From: Halomonas sp. JB37
GTDB taxonomy: Bacteria; Pseudomonadota; Gammaproteobacteria; Pseudomonadales; Halomonadaceae
Length of the DNA stretch: 64,000 nucleotides
Reading direction: 5' to 3'
Assembly: GCF_002332255.1 (NCBI RefSeq)
Contig: NZ_NRGW01000001.1
Location: forward strand, 2,418,001-2,482,000
The notes beneath the pieces are model-generated. The model saw nothing but the letters and a program-made list of their open reading frames with translations, ran no database searches and had not been told where the DNA came from. The position numbers were made by a program, and so were the translations under genes. Shown here piece by piece: positions 30,000-39,613 of the stretch. Positions within the stretch are counted from its first letter, which is position 1. Each line of letters begins with the position of its first letter.

Positions 30000-30917
30000 T
30001 CATGCTTGCAGAAAGTCCCGCGGTAGCTTCACCATCTGCCGCCATAAACGCTCTACACCAGGCTTGTGCACCATCGAGCAGCGATATAGGCGGATCTCAA
30101 GCGGTATATCCCAGTGTTGCTCACCGGCTCTGACCAAGCGCCCACTTTTCAACTCTTCGCGAATACAAAAATCAGGTATCCATGCCACGCCAGCACCCTG
30201 TAACACCATTCCTTTCAGGCCTTCGGCCATGGCGGTTTCATAAACGGTGCGTAACTTCATCCGTAGCGGATCATTTTTGAGCAGCATGCGTACCGTTCGG
30301 CCTAAAAATGCGGCTTGGGTATAGGAGAGATAGGGGATGGAGGCGTCATGCTGCAATGAAAATAGCGGCTTACCCTGCTCGTCTGGCAACGAAACGGGCA
30401 GCATATTGACCTTGCCGATTGAGAACGAGGGAAATACTTCGGCATCTAGCTGCATAGTGGCAAAAGGATCGTAATACGCGAGCATTAAATCGCAGTTACC
30501 CTCGCGCAATACGTGAATAGCCTCTCCTACGTTCATAGCCACTAAACGAGTGGGCAGCTCCCCCAGGCCTTTTTGTAACCGAGAAATCCACGGTGGATAA
30601 AAACTCAACGCTAAAGAGTGCGCCGCGACGATATCTAACGCTTCATTAGCAATAGACAAACCACGTAAATGGCTCAGCGATTCGTTCAGCTGTTCGACAA
30701 GGTTTCGCGCTGTGACTAAAAAAAGTTGGCCTTCGGGCGTTAACCCAACGGGCGTTGTGGAACGATCTACCAAAGTTACATCAACAGCTTGCTCTAGCGC
30801 GCGAATACGCCGACTAAAAGCCGGCTGTGTAACGTGTCGCTGGCGTGCTGAGGCCGAGAAGCTGCGTGTGCCGGCAAGCGCCACGAAATCCTCCAGCCAT
30901 TTTGTTTCAAGATTCAC
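30000..30917 (-). CDS. LysR-family transcriptional regulator, HypT (YjiE)-like
   Basis: A 305-residue LysR regulator. The N-terminal helix-turn-helix is FSASARQRHVTQPAFSRRIR (about 20-39), followed by an effector domain. The opening METKW-type segment (here MNLETKWLEDFVAL), the RIRALEQA linker, IVAAHSLAL and Y-L-S-Y-x-x-A-F-L-G-R closely recall E. coli HypT (YjiE), which is activated by hypochlorite. Target genes are not evident; the flanking genes are a YihY-type protein and cardiolipin synthase on the same strand. The regulon link is inference. Confidence 0.82.
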   Translation of the reverse strand: MNLETKWLEDFVALAGTRSFSASARQRHVTQPAFSRRIRALEQAVDVTLVDRSTTPVGLTPEGQLFLVTARNLVEQLNESLSHLRGLSIANEALDIVAAHSLALSFYPPWISRLQKGLGELPTRLVAMNVGEAIHVLREGNCDLMLAYYDPFATMQLDAEVFPSFSIGKVNMLPVSLPDEQGKPLFSLQHDASIPYLSYTQAAFLGRTVRMLLKNDPLRMKLRTVYETAMAEGLKGMVLQGAGVAWIPDFCIREELKSGRLVRAGEQHWDIPLEIRLYRCSMVHKPGVERLWRQMVKLPRDFLQA

Positions 30918-30980
30918 CCATGACTCCTTGTTTTACTCGTCATCCACGCAGAGCTGCTTTTATTATCAGAGGTACCTGCA

Positions 30981-32399
30981 TTATTGGACAGGAGCCGTTA
31001 AGTAAGCTGCCCGAGAAACTACTTTCATCCACATTGAACGCTGATTAATTTCATCCATTGTTACACGGCGGCATTGTTCAAAATCATTTTCTAACATCAC
31101 CGCGACGCTGGCAGCAAACTCTGGGCTAGGTATAAACGCGGTGATTTCAAAATTTAATCGAAACGAGCGATTATCTAAATTGATAGTGCCTACCGTGGCT
31201 GCTTCACCGTCTACAAGCATTACTTTTTGATGTAGAAATCCCGGAAGATAACGGTATATTTTAACACCCGCTCTTAACATGTCAGGCAGGAATGAAAATG
31301 CTGACAAGAATACTAATAAATGGTCTGGTCGCTCAGGAATCATCACGCGCACGTCTACACCGCGCATCGCCGCTAAGCGCAACGCATCCTGAACGCCTTG
31401 ATCGGGTACAAAATAAGGACTAGTGACCCACAGACGATGTTTCGCACTATGAATAACCTGCTGCACTAACAGGCTGGCAGTGTCCTGGCGGTCAGCGGGA
31501 CCAGAAGGCACTATGACGACATGATGGTCGGTTGCTGTAGACGTATCGGCTATCCAGTTCAGGCTAATCACTTCGTCCGTTGCCCAGTGCCAGTCTTCCC
31601 AAAAGGCCTCCTGCAAGCCCAACACACTGGGCCCTTGCAGCTTTAAATGCGTGTCGCGCCAGGCACCGTGTCGCGGGTCCTCACCTAGGTATTCGATACC
31701 CACGTTTAAACCACCTACCCAACCCTCTTTCCCGTCAACTACCGTGACTTTACGGTGGTTACGGAAGTTGAGCTGAAATCGATGTTTAAACCCTCGCGAT
31801 GACCGAAAGGCACTGACTGACGCGCCTTCACGCGTTAAATCGCCCAGATAGCCTTCGTTTAATTTGCGGCTACCCACTTCATCATAAAGAAAATAAACCC
31901 GCACGCCACGCTTAGCCGCACGCTGCAGATGACTCAACAAACGCTGGCCCAGCGCGTCGTTGCGCACGATAAAAAACTGTATCAACACATAGTTTTCAGC
32001 GCGATCAATGCCGTCAAAAAGGCTCTCAAACGCGGCGTGACCGTTGACCAATAGCGTCGCTTGATTACCGCGCGTCAATGGCATCATGGCCAGCTGTTCA
32101 ACGGCCTGGATATCGGCACTGCTTGAAGGCGCCACGTAGGGCTGCACATTGGCTCGATAACGAACTAATACCCGGCGCAGTACGGTGTCACGCTGGCCGC
32201 GAGCCGATACGTAGCCGTAGAACCGCGGTCGACCAAAAAACCAATAGGCTGGAAGTGCAACATACGGAAAAGTAAGCAGCGATATAATCCACGCTACCGC
32301 TCCTTGAGAGGTGCGGCTAGACATCAGCGCCATGATGGCCGACACGATGCCTAACAGATGTATCAATAAAATGCTGGTCCCTAATAACCAAGAGGCCAT
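30981..32399 (-). CDS. cls: Cardiolipin synthase
   Basis: Phospholipase-D-superfamily enzyme making cardiolipin at the inner membrane. The 472-residue protein has two N-terminal membrane helices (about 5-25 and 35-55) and the two H-K-D motifs HRKVTVVDGKEGWVGG and HQKVMLVDGEAATVGT. ATG 32399 is chosen (AAGGA upstream) over the 32435 frame start. Cardiolipin increases under salt stress in many bacteria, which suits the organism, but regulation is not visible here. Confidence 0.94.
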   Translation of the reverse strand: MASWLLGTSILLIHLLGIVSAIMALMSSRTSQGAVAWIISLLTFPYVALPAYWFFGRPRFYGYVSARGQRDTVLRRVLVRYRANVQPYVAPSSSADIQAVEQLAMMPLTRGNQATLLVNGHAAFESLFDGIDRAENYVLIQFFIVRNDALGQRLLSHLQRAAKRGVRVYFLYDEVGSRKLNEGYLGDLTREGASVSAFRSSRGFKHRFQLNFRNHRKVTVVDGKEGWVGGLNVGIEYLGEDPRHGAWRDTHLKLQGPSVLGLQEAFWEDWHWATDEVISLNWIADTSTATDHHVVIVPSGPADRQDTASLLVQQVIHSAKHRLWVTSPYFVPDQGVQDALRLAAMRGVDVRVMIPERPDHLLVFLSAFSFLPDMLRAGVKIYRYLPGFLHQKVMLVDGEAATVGTINLDNRSFRLNFEITAFIPSPEFAASVAVMLENDFEQCRRVTMDEINQRSMWMKVVSRAAYLTAPVQ

Positions 32400-32419
32400 A
32401 GCTACGTCCTTATATAGGC

Positions 32420-32454
32420 AAGGGCCTCGCCACAAGCGAGGCCCTTTTCGTTTT
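32420..32454 (+). terminator. Terminator-like hairpin between fumarase and cls, oriented to the plus strand
   Basis: A perfect 11-bp stem (32420-32430 with 32436-32446) is followed by TTCGTTTT on the plus strand. Both flanking genes are on minus, where the hairpin has no U-run. It may still end fumarase transcription weakly or stop antisense transcription. Confidence 0.6.
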
Positions 32455-32480
32455 AAAGCCTAATCAACCATACTTCTTTA

Positions 32481-33986
32481 CTACGCAGACTGAGCAATAA
32501 TTTCTTTCCACTTAGCCGGTCCTGTTTGATGCACCGATGTACCCTGGCTATCCACAGCAACGGTCACAGGCATATCTTCAACTTCAAATTCGTAAATAGC
32601 CTCCATGCCCAGATCTTCGAAACCAACTACCCGCGATTTTTTAATCGCCTGTGCGACGAGATAAGCCGAACCGCCAACGGCCATCAGATAAACCGCTTCG
32701 TTGTCGCGGATGGCATCAATGGCTGTTTGACCACGCTCTGCCTTACCGACCATGCCGAGCAAGCCTGTTTCTTCCAGCATTGTACGAGTAAATTTATCCA
32801 TCCGTGTTGCCGTGGTGGGTCCTGCTGGTCCAACCACCTCGTCGCCAATCGGATCAACCGGCCCGACGTAGTAGATAAACCGCCCTTTCATATCCACTGG
32901 CAAGGGCTCACCTTTTGCCAACATATCTATCATGCGCTTATGAGCGGCGTCTCGGCCAGTCAACAGCTTTCCGTTTAACAATAGCGTATCGCCCGGCTGC
33001 CACGTTTTGACGTCGGCTGGGGTGACGGTGTCAAGATTAACACGCTTGACGTTCTCGCCTGCTTCACGAGTAATTTCTGGCCAATCTTCCAGCTTCGGCG
33101 CTTCAAGCACCGCAGGGCCTGAACCGTCCAGAGTAAAGTGAGCGTGGCGAGTAGCCGCACAGTTAGGAATAATCGCGACCGGCTTGTTAGCGGCGTGAGT
33201 TGGGTAGTCTCTCACTTTAATATCCAAGACCGTGGTTAAACCACCTAAACCCTGCGCGCCAATACCACTCTTATTGACCTTATCAAACAACTCTAGGCGC
33301 AGCTCCTCAGCACGATTACTCGGCCCACGGGCCTGTAAATCTTGTATATCGATAGGATCAAGCAACGCTTCTTTAGCAATTAGCATGGCTTTTTCAGCAG
33401 TACCGCCAATACCAATGCCCAGCATACCGGGCGGGCACCAGCCGGCGCCCATCTTCGGCAGCTGCTCCATAACCCAGTCCACCACGCTATCTGAAGGATT
33501 CAGCATGGCAAACTTGGATTTTGCCTCACTGCCACCACCCTTCGCGGCCACATGAATATCGACGCTGTCACCAGGCACAATCGAATGATGAATAATGGCC
33601 GGGGTGTTGTCTTTGGTGTTGGCCCGCTTACCGTCTGGATCAGCCAGTACCGAGGCGCGCAGAATATTATCCGGCAACAGGTAAGCACGACGAACACCTT
33701 CGTTGATCATGTCGTCCAAGCTCATGTCCGCCTCCCACGTTACGTTCATACCCACATGAACGAACACGGTGACAATACCGGTATCCTGACAAATAGGACG
33801 GTGGCCTGTGGCGCACATGCGTGAATTAATCAGAATTTGCGCAATGGCATCTTTCGCAGCGGGGTTCTCTTCACGCTCATAGGCGGCAGCCATGGCGTCA
33901 ATAAAATCTTTAGGATGATAGTAAGAGATGTACTGCAGAGCATCGGCAACGCTTTGAATAACGTCGTCCTGGCGAATCACGGTCAT
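32481..33986 (-). CDS. Class I fumarate hydratase
   Basis: Iron-sulfur fumarase of the citric acid cycle (fumarate to malate). The 501-residue protein is the fused alpha/beta form of the FumA type. Cluster cysteine candidates are visible in GHRPICQDTGIV, GAGWCPPGMLG and IPNCAATRHAHF. The C-terminal beta domain contains FIYYVGPVDPIGDEVVGPAG, where a second conserved segment lies. It could also be read as a tartrate dehydratase-like enzyme, but length and fused architecture favour fumarase. Confidence 0.93.
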   Translation of the reverse strand: MTVIRQDDVIQSVADALQYISYYHPKDFIDAMAAAYEREENPAAKDAIAQILINSRMCATGHRPICQDTGIVTVFVHVGMNVTWEADMSLDDMINEGVRRAYLLPDNILRASVLADPDGKRANTKDNTPAIIHHSIVPGDSVDIHVAAKGGGSEAKSKFAMLNPSDSVVDWVMEQLPKMGAGWCPPGMLGIGIGGTAEKAMLIAKEALLDPIDIQDLQARGPSNRAEELRLELFDKVNKSGIGAQGLGGLTTVLDIKVRDYPTHAANKPVAIIPNCAATRHAHFTLDGSGPAVLEAPKLEDWPEITREAGENVKRVNLDTVTPADVKTWQPGDTLLLNGKLLTGRDAAHKRMIDMLAKGEPLPVDMKGRFIYYVGPVDPIGDEVVGPAGPTTATRMDKFTRTMLEETGLLGMVGKAERGQTAIDAIRDNEAVYLMAVGGSAYLVAQAIKKSRVVGFEDLGMEAIYEFEVEDMPVTVAVDSQGTSVHQTGPAKWKEIIAQSA

Positions 33987-34179
33987 GGACTAACAGCTCC
34001 TAGGTTATCGTCTAGTCAGCGGCTTTCTTTCGCAACTGCGAAAGTGCCGTCTTAGCGTGAGCCAAGTATACCGTATTGCCCCTCACGCGGCAGCATCCCT
34101 AGCGATACCAGTGACAACGCAGTTCAGTTTGTAAAAAGAGATTCAAACATTCAAGATAACGGTATAAACCCTAAAAAAA

Positions 34180-35001
34180 CTAACTCGGCTGGCAGCGCGG
34201 GCATAGATACAGCCGTCTTGAACCCACCATGATTCGCTGGATGACCTCGCCACAGCGGTGACATTGCAGCCCGGCACGATCAAATACTGCAAAGCGCCAC
34301 TGACTGCGTGGCTCACCGGCGACCTTAGCCTGCTTAATCCAAGCATCACAATTGGTGATGCCTGCCGTTTGGTACGTTTGAAGCGTGGTTTCAATAATGC
34401 ACTTCGCCAACATCTGCTGCTGCCCTGGCGACAAATCTATCGGACGCGTTTTCGGAGAAAGCTGCGCAAAAAACAAAATTTCCGAGCGCAGATAGTTGCC
34501 CAACCCTGCCACCAACCCCTGATCAAGCAACAGCGCCCCTAAGCTACGTTTGTGGAACTGCTTAAGATTTAGACGTTGCTGGACGTCGCCAGCCGTGACT
34601 TCCTGGCTGAGCAAATCAGGCCCCAGCCGAGATAAAAACGGATGCTGCGCGAGATTATCCTCGTGCCAAAGGGAAATATCAGAGGCACTGTAAAGGCTTG
34701 CGCTACGCCCTTGCGCCGTCAATCTAACACGCAGCGTGCGCTTTGTGTCAGGCGGTTGATCGGCATCATGCTGCTTCCAAACACCGTACAGCTGGTTGTG
34801 CGAATACAGCACGCGCCGATCACTAAACCGGATCAACATCGCCTTGCCCCACGTATCAACCCGCGTAACACGCGCACCAACAAGAGACGCGGCCTGCTCA
34901 GCAAGCTCTGGGAAAGCAAACCAAGCAGCGTCTATCTCACGCTCGCCTATCTGCTGCTGTACACGGTCTGCCGCACGGCGAATTTCGGGCCCTTCCGGCA
35001 T
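34180..35001 (-). CDS. nei: Endonuclease VIII (Nei), DNA glycosylase/AP lyase
   Basis: Removes oxidised pyrimidines and cuts the abasic strand. The 273-residue protein starts MPEGPEIRRAADRVQQQIG: Pro2 is the catalytic nucleophile and Glu3 the proton donor. SHNQLYGVWK and LLDQGLVAGLGNYLRSEILF match E. coli Nei, and the C-terminal zinc finger has C-x2-C pairs (CHRC, CPRC) with the finger Arg in GSRRLYLCP. It starts 7 nt after the uvrB stop, so it is probably expressed with uvrB. Confidence 0.95.
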   Translation of the reverse strand: MPEGPEIRRAADRVQQQIGEREIDAAWFAFPELAEQAASLVGARVTRVDTWGKAMLIRFSDRRVLYSHNQLYGVWKQHDADQPPDTKRTLRVRLTAQGRSASLYSASDISLWHEDNLAQHPFLSRLGPDLLSQEVTAGDVQQRLNLKQFHKRSLGALLLDQGLVAGLGNYLRSEILFFAQLSPKTRPIDLSPGQQQMLAKCIIETTLQTYQTAGITNCDAWIKQAKVAGEPRSQWRFAVFDRAGLQCHRCGEVIQRIMVGSRRLYLCPRCQPS

Positions 35002-35008
35002 ACGTCTC

Positions 35009-37033
35009 CTATCCCAATACCAGCTGTTTTTCCTTCATTTGATGCAGCTGGTCGCGAAGACGCGCCGCCTCTTCAAACTCCAGATTTTGCGCTGCTTCAA
35101 ACATTGCATCTTCGAGCTTGTTAATCGCACCCAAGAGATCTTGCTTACTCATACTGGCGATATCATAGTCAGCGGCTGACTCAGCTACTTTGCGCTCATT
35201 ACCGCGGCGGCGGCTGCTTTTCTTACCAGGCGCTTGCGCCGCTTCAAGAATATCGGCGACCGAACGAGTCACCGTTGTCGGCGTAATACCATGCTCTTCG
35301 TTATGCTCTGTTTGCTTAGCGCGCCGCCTATCCGTTTCATCAATGGCCTTGCGCATTGAGTCCGTAATACGGTCCCCGTACAAAATAGCTTTACCATTAG
35401 CATTACGGGCAGCGCGGCCGATGGTCTGTATCAACGAGCGCTCAGAGCGCAAGAAGCCCTCTTTATCGGCATCCAAAATTGCCACGAGCGATACTTCCGG
35501 AATATCGAGACCTTCGCGTAACAGGTTTATACCTACTAGCACGTCAAACTTACCTAAGCGCAAATCACGGATAATCTCTACCCGCTCCACAGTGTCGATG
35601 TCAGAGTGTAAGTAACGCACTCGAATGCCGTGCTCATCAAAGTAATCCGTGAGATCTTCTGACATACGCTTGGTAAGAGTGGTGACCAAAACGCGCTCAC
35701 CCACGGCGGTGCGCAGTCCAATCTCCGAGAGCAGATCATCTACCTGAGTGCTGGCTGGGCGCACCTCAATTTCAGGGTCTAGCAGTCCGGTGGGACGTAC
35801 CACTTGCTCAACCGTCTGACCGGTGTGCTCGGCTTCATAACGGCCTGGGGTGGCGGAGACAAAAATAGTCTGCGGTGAAATCGCCTCCCACTCTTCAAAC
35901 TTCATGGGCCGATTATCCAGCGCTGAGGGCAGTCGAAAACCGTACTCGACCAGTGTTTCTTTACGCGAACGATCGCCTTTATACATCCCACCGACCTGCG
36001 GCACGCTGACGTGAGATTCATCGATAAACAGCAGTGCGTCGTCTGGTAAATAGTCGAAGAAGGTCGGCGGCGGCTCGCCCGATGCACGCCCGGAAAGGTA
36101 GCGCGAGTAGTTTTCAATACCGTTGCAATAACCAAGTTCAAGCATCATTTCTATATCGTAAAGCGTGCGCTGCTCCAAACGCTGGGCCTCCACCAACCGC
36201 TCGTGTTTGCGCATCCACTCTAAACGCTCTTTGAGCTCCTCTTTAATGTCATCGATGGCGCCTAAAATCGTTTCCCGTGGCGTAACGTAGTGCGATTTTG
36301 GGTAGATGGTCATTCGCGCCACCTCGCCATGGACGGCACCGGTTAGCGGATCAAACATGCGAATCGTGTCGATTTCATTGTCGAACAGCTCGATTCGCAC
36401 CGCCTCTTCTTCAGAATCAGCGGGGAAGACATCGATGACGTCGCCACGAACTCGGTAAGTACCGCGCCGGAAATCCATATCATTGCGGGTGTACTGTAGC
36501 TCGGCCAAGCGGCGTAAAAAGGCGCGCTGGTCAATCAGTTCACCGCGGGAGAAATGAAGGCGCATTTTCAGATATTGCTCGGGATCACCCAGGCCGTAAA
36601 TAGCCGACACGGATACCACAATTAGCGCATCACGGCGCTCAAGCAGCGCCTTGGTGGCTGAAAGACGCATCTGCTCAATATGGTCATTAATCGACGCATC
36701 TTTCTCGATAAACGTATCGGATGCCGCCACATAGGCTTCAGGCTGATAATAATCGTAGTAGGAGACGAAATACTCAACCGCGTTATCAGGGAAAAAAGAC
36801 TTAAACTCACCGTAAAGCTGGGCAGCGAGCGTCTTATTTGGCGCCATGACAATCGTTGGGCGCTGCTGCTGCTCAACCACATTCGCCATAGTGAAGGTTT
36901 TACCCGACCCCGTAACCCCGAGCAGTGTCTGATGGGCAAGCCCTGATTCCAGGCCACTAATCAGCCCTTTAATAGCGGCGGGCTGATCGCCAGCAGGCTG
37001 AAATTTAGACTGCAATCGAAAGGCTTTGCTCAT
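35009..37033 (-). CDS. uvrB: Excinuclease ABC subunit UvrB
   Basis: Damage-verifying helicase-like subunit of nucleotide excision repair. The 674-residue protein has Walker [16 protein letters not shown], the beta-hairpin region ([12 protein letters not shown]), D-E-S-H helicase motif, motif [21 protein letters not shown] and the C-terminal UVR domain that binds UvrC. Length matches E. coli (673). No LexA-type CTG-N10-CAG box was found in the 38 nt before it. Confidence 0.98.
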   Translation of the reverse strand: MSKAFRLQSKFQPAGDQPAAIKGLISGLESGLAHQTLLGVTGSGKTFTMANVVEQQQRPTIVMAPNKTLAAQLYGEFKSFFPDNAVEYFVSYYDYYQPEAYVAASDTFIEKDASINDHIEQMRLSATKALLERRDALIVVSVSAIYGLGDPEQYLKMRLHFSRGELIDQRAFLRRLAELQYTRNDMDFRRGTYRVRGDVIDVFPADSEEEAVRIELFDNEIDTIRMFDPLTGAVHGEVARMTIYPKSHYVTPRETILGAIDDIKEELKERLEWMRKHERLVEAQRLEQRTLYDIEMMLELGYCNGIENYSRYLSGRASGEPPPTFFDYLPDDALLFIDESHVSVPQVGGMYKGDRSRKETLVEYGFRLPSALDNRPMKFEEWEAISPQTIFVSATPGRYEAEHTGQTVEQVVRPTGLLDPEIEVRPASTQVDDLLSEIGLRTAVGERVLVTTLTKRMSEDLTDYFDEHGIRVRYLHSDIDTVERVEIIRDLRLGKFDVLVGINLLREGLDIPEVSLVAILDADKEGFLRSERSLIQTIGRAARNANGKAILYGDRITDSMRKAIDETDRRRAKQTEHNEEHGITPTTVTRSVADILEAAQAPGKKSSRRRGNERKVAESAADYDIASMSKQDLLGAINKLEDAMFEAAQNLEFEEAARLRDQLHQMKEKQLVLG

Positions 37034-37071
37034 CGTGACTCCAAAACAAGGGGGAATTAGCTAAAAACAAA

Positions 37072-37479
37072 CTAAACAAGCCGCGTGGCGATCTCGACGG
37101 TGGACTCAGTCATCAAGCGCTGGATGGGGCAACGGTGGCTTATATCTTCCAGCCTGGCGCGCTGATCAGGATCATCAATACCCTGCAGCATTAATGCGAC
37201 ATCTAACTTATAGATACCTTTTTTTTCCTGGCTATCATCTCGCTGCACGGTGACGGTAATTCCCTCAAGCGACCACTCTTTACGCTTGGCGTACATCGAC
37301 ACTGTGATCGCCTTGCAAGTGCCTAAGGCAATATCAAAATAGTCATGGGGATCCGGTGCACTACCATCACCGCCAACAATGGCCGGCACATCGGCAAACA
37401 TATCTTCTAAGCCATTGACCTCAATGCGCTGCCTAAAAACGTTGTTGCGTTCACTGATAATGGTAATCGGTATATGCAT
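37072..37479 (-). CDS. OsmC-family peroxide/thiol protein
   Basis: A 135-residue OsmC/Ohr fold protein with the two conserved cysteines in G-T-C-K-A and H-R-C-P-I-Q. Family members reduce organic peroxides, although many 'OsmC-like' forms have no proven substrate. Its ATG shares one base with the stop of the small upstream gene (TAATG), showing translational coupling. Confidence 0.88.
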   Translation of the reverse strand: MHIPITIISERNNVFRQRIEVNGLEDMFADVPAIVGGDGSAPDPHDYFDIALGTCKAITVSMYAKRKEWSLEGITVTVQRDDSQEKKGIYKLDVALMLQGIDDPDQRARLEDISHRCPIQRLMTESTVEIATRLV

Positions 37480-37676
37480 TAAGAAACCTTTACGCCCAGC
37501 TTAAGTTTTTCAATCGCGTTAATAAGCGTTTGACGCGTTGCCCGGCCATCCACGTCGGCGCCGTGCCTTCCCACCTCAGCACTGTCAACGCCTTCAAGCA
37601 TCATAAGCGCCGTGGTGATTTTATTAACTTGTTCGACCGTTTTAACTTGCTGAAATGTTAATGATTGTTGCGCCAT
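37479..37676 (-). CDS. Small heavy-metal-associated-domain-like protein lacking the C-x-x-C site
   Basis: A 65-residue protein whose predicted beta-alpha-beta-beta-alpha-beta pattern (SLTFQQVKTVEQVNKITTAL, then GVDSAEVGRHGADVDG, then TRQTLINAIEKLKLGVKVS) fits the copper-chaperone/HMA fold. It contains no Cys at all, so metal binding through the usual motif is impossible. It overlaps the following OsmC gene by one base. A role as partner or regulator of OsmC is inference. Confidence 0.7.
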   Translation of the reverse strand: MAQQSLTFQQVKTVEQVNKITTALMMLEGVDSAEVGRHGADVDGRATRQTLINAIEKLKLGVKVS

Positions 37677-37847
37677 ACCGTTTCCTTACCTGTTGGTCAA
37701 CACCTGATAAACTGTGTAAAGCTGATATCAAATGAAGAGTTTAGCACGCTAATAGTGCCTTGCAATTGATGCACTGCGCCCGCATTAAATGCCGTATCAG
37801 TACGTATTTTATACGCTGGCACCTTACCATTTTCTTTAGGAGTTTTT

Positions 37848-38819
37848 ATGGCGACCGTTCCCTCAAGCCACCCCGCCCTTGGCTGCGTCCGCCTAACCCA
37901 TTTAGCGGCACTGGATGTAAAAGGCGTCGATGCAGAAAAATTCCTTCAAGGACAAACCAGCGCTCAGGTAAGTTTGGCTGATGGATGCTTTGCACCACTT
38001 ACCTGTTTCTGTACGCCAAAAGGGCGAATGCTAGCTAATGCCCAACTACTTCGGTTGAGCAATGAGCATTTCCGTCTGCTGCTGAGCACAACATTAGTCG
38101 ATAGCTTAGCCAGTCATCTTAAAAAATTCGCTGCTTTTTATCGCGCGGAACTGATTCTGCAGCCTAATCTAACCTTCATCGGCGCAAGCGTGGGTGCTCA
38201 GACGCTGGCGGATCAGCTCGGACTGCAGCTTCCCGACAACGTCGGCACCCACTCTAATAGCGAGCTGGCTGTAAGTTTGCAGTGTCTAGGTGAGACACCA
38301 CGCTTTATATTCTGTTTCGACGACGCCAACAATGACGCTACCGTGGCCATACAAGATGACGATGCAGGCCGCAATGCTTGGCAGCTTGAAGATATTCGCA
38401 GTGGCTTAGCGTGGCTAACCGATGCTCAGCAGGATCACTTCCTGCCCCAGATGATAAATTGGGAAGCGCTTGGCGGGATTAGCTTTAAAAAGGGTTGCTA
38501 CACCGGCCAAGAAGTCGTCGCGAGAGCACACTTCCGGGGCCAGGTTAAAAAGCGCCTGATGCGCGTCAGCGTCGAGACAACAGCACTGCCAGAAGCGGGC
38601 GCCAGCCTGGTTAATAGTGATGATAAATCGGTAGGCGAAGTGGTGATCAGCGCGCCGGACTCGCTAGGTGGCATTGAACTGCTGGCGGTTATGAGCACTA
38701 AAATCGCCGAAGAAATGACGCCCATCTTTTTGTCAGGACTACTCGCCACCCTTTTACCACTGCCCTACCCGATTGAACGCGTAGATCCCGAGCAACTAGC
38801 GGTCAGCCTTAACAGCTAA
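37848..38819 (+). CDS. ygfZ: Tetrahydrofolate-dependent iron-sulfur repair protein YgfZ
   Basis: Folate-binding GcvT-like protein that helps maintain iron-sulfur enzymes such as MiaB. The 323-residue protein contains the YgfZ signature K-G-C-Y-T-G-Q-E (SFKKGCYTGQEVVARAHFRG at about residue 205-225) and N-terminal FLQGQTSAQVSLADG. AGGAG precedes ATG 37848 by 6 nt. Its last 4 nt overlap the end of tatD on the other strand. Confidence 0.94.
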   Translation: MATVPSSHPALGCVRLTHLAALDVKGVDAEKFLQGQTSAQVSLADGCFAPLTCFCTPKGRMLANAQLLRLSNEHFRLLLSTTLVDSLASHLKKFAAFYRAELILQPNLTFIGASVGAQTLADQLGLQLPDNVGTHSNSELAVSLQCLGETPRFIFCFDDANNDATVAIQDDDAGRNAWQLEDIRSGLAWLTDAQQDHFLPQMINWEALGGISFKKGCYTGQEVVARAHFRGQVKKRLMRVSVETTALPEAGASLVNSDDKSVGEVVISAPDSLGGIELLAVMSTKIAEEMTPIFLSGLLATLLPLPYPIERVDPEQLAVSLNS

Positions 38820-39589
38820 GGCTGCATGCTAGGCAAACCAAATAGCGTTGCGGCGACAGCACTGGTCTGCCCCGCGACCTGCTCGGCTGTTTGCCCGCGT
38901 AGCCTAGCCACCGCATGGCACACATCGACTAGCCTACTTGGCTCATTGCGCATTCCCTGGCAGCCACTTAATGGCATATCGGGGCTATCGGTTTCGAGCA
39001 TAAAAGCGTCATCGGGCAGTGCTTTTACCATGCGCTGTAATCGCTTGGCGCGCTCATAGGTCACTGCCCCACCTAAATCTAGCTTGAAACCAAGCGCTAA
39101 AAACTTCTGAGCTTGCTCAATTGAACCTGAAAAGGCATGAATCAGACCTGCTTTAGGCAGCGAAAACTGGCTAAGGCGCTTAGCAACGGAGTCATTGGCA
39201 TGCACACAATGCACCACGACCGGCAAAGAATGTTTCTGAGCCAGCCTTAACTGAGCATCAAAGTAGTGCCACTGGGCATCAATAGTCGCTTCAAAGCGAG
39301 CATCAATACCGCACTCGCCCACCGCCACGATTTCTGGATGCTTAATGAACAGTTGATCAAGCGCGGCAAGGTCCGCCTCCTGATGCTGCGTCACAAAGTA
39401 AGGATGCAAGCCCACGCATGCCGACGTATCAACGCGCTCGGCCAGCGCCAGCACATGCTGCCAGCGCTCTCGGGTCGTACCAGGAATGACAAAGCGCGAA
39501 ACGCCCACCGCCTTCGCGGCCTCAAACACCTCTGCTCGGTCATGATCGAACTGCGGGAAGTCGAGATGGCAGTGAGCATCAATCAGCAT
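38816..39589 (-). CDS. TatD-family metal-dependent hydrolase
   Basis: A 257-residue TIM-barrel nuclease-like hydrolase with metal ligands in D-A-H-C-H-L-D (residues 3-9), the V-G-E-C-G-I-D segment near 95 and LETDSPDMPL near 205. TatD proteins are 3'-5' exonuclease or DNase enzymes linked to DNA repair; this one fits the YjjV-like subgroup (CGIDARFEATIDAQ). It lies 24 nt after prfC. Confidence 0.9.
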   Translation of the reverse strand: MLIDAHCHLDFPQFDHDRAEVFEAAKAVGVSRFVIPGTTRERWQHVLALAERVDTSACVGLHPYFVTQHQEADLAALDQLFIKHPEIVAVGECGIDARFEATIDAQWHYFDAQLRLAQKHSLPVVVHCVHANDSVAKRLSQFSLPKAGLIHAFSGSIEQAQKFLALGFKLDLGGAVTYERAKRLQRMVKALPDDAFMLETDSPDMPLSGCQGMRNEPSRLVDVCHAVARLRGQTAEQVAGQTSAVAATLFGLPSMQP

Positions 39590-39613
39590 AGAGCTACTTA
39601 GACATATAAAAAA

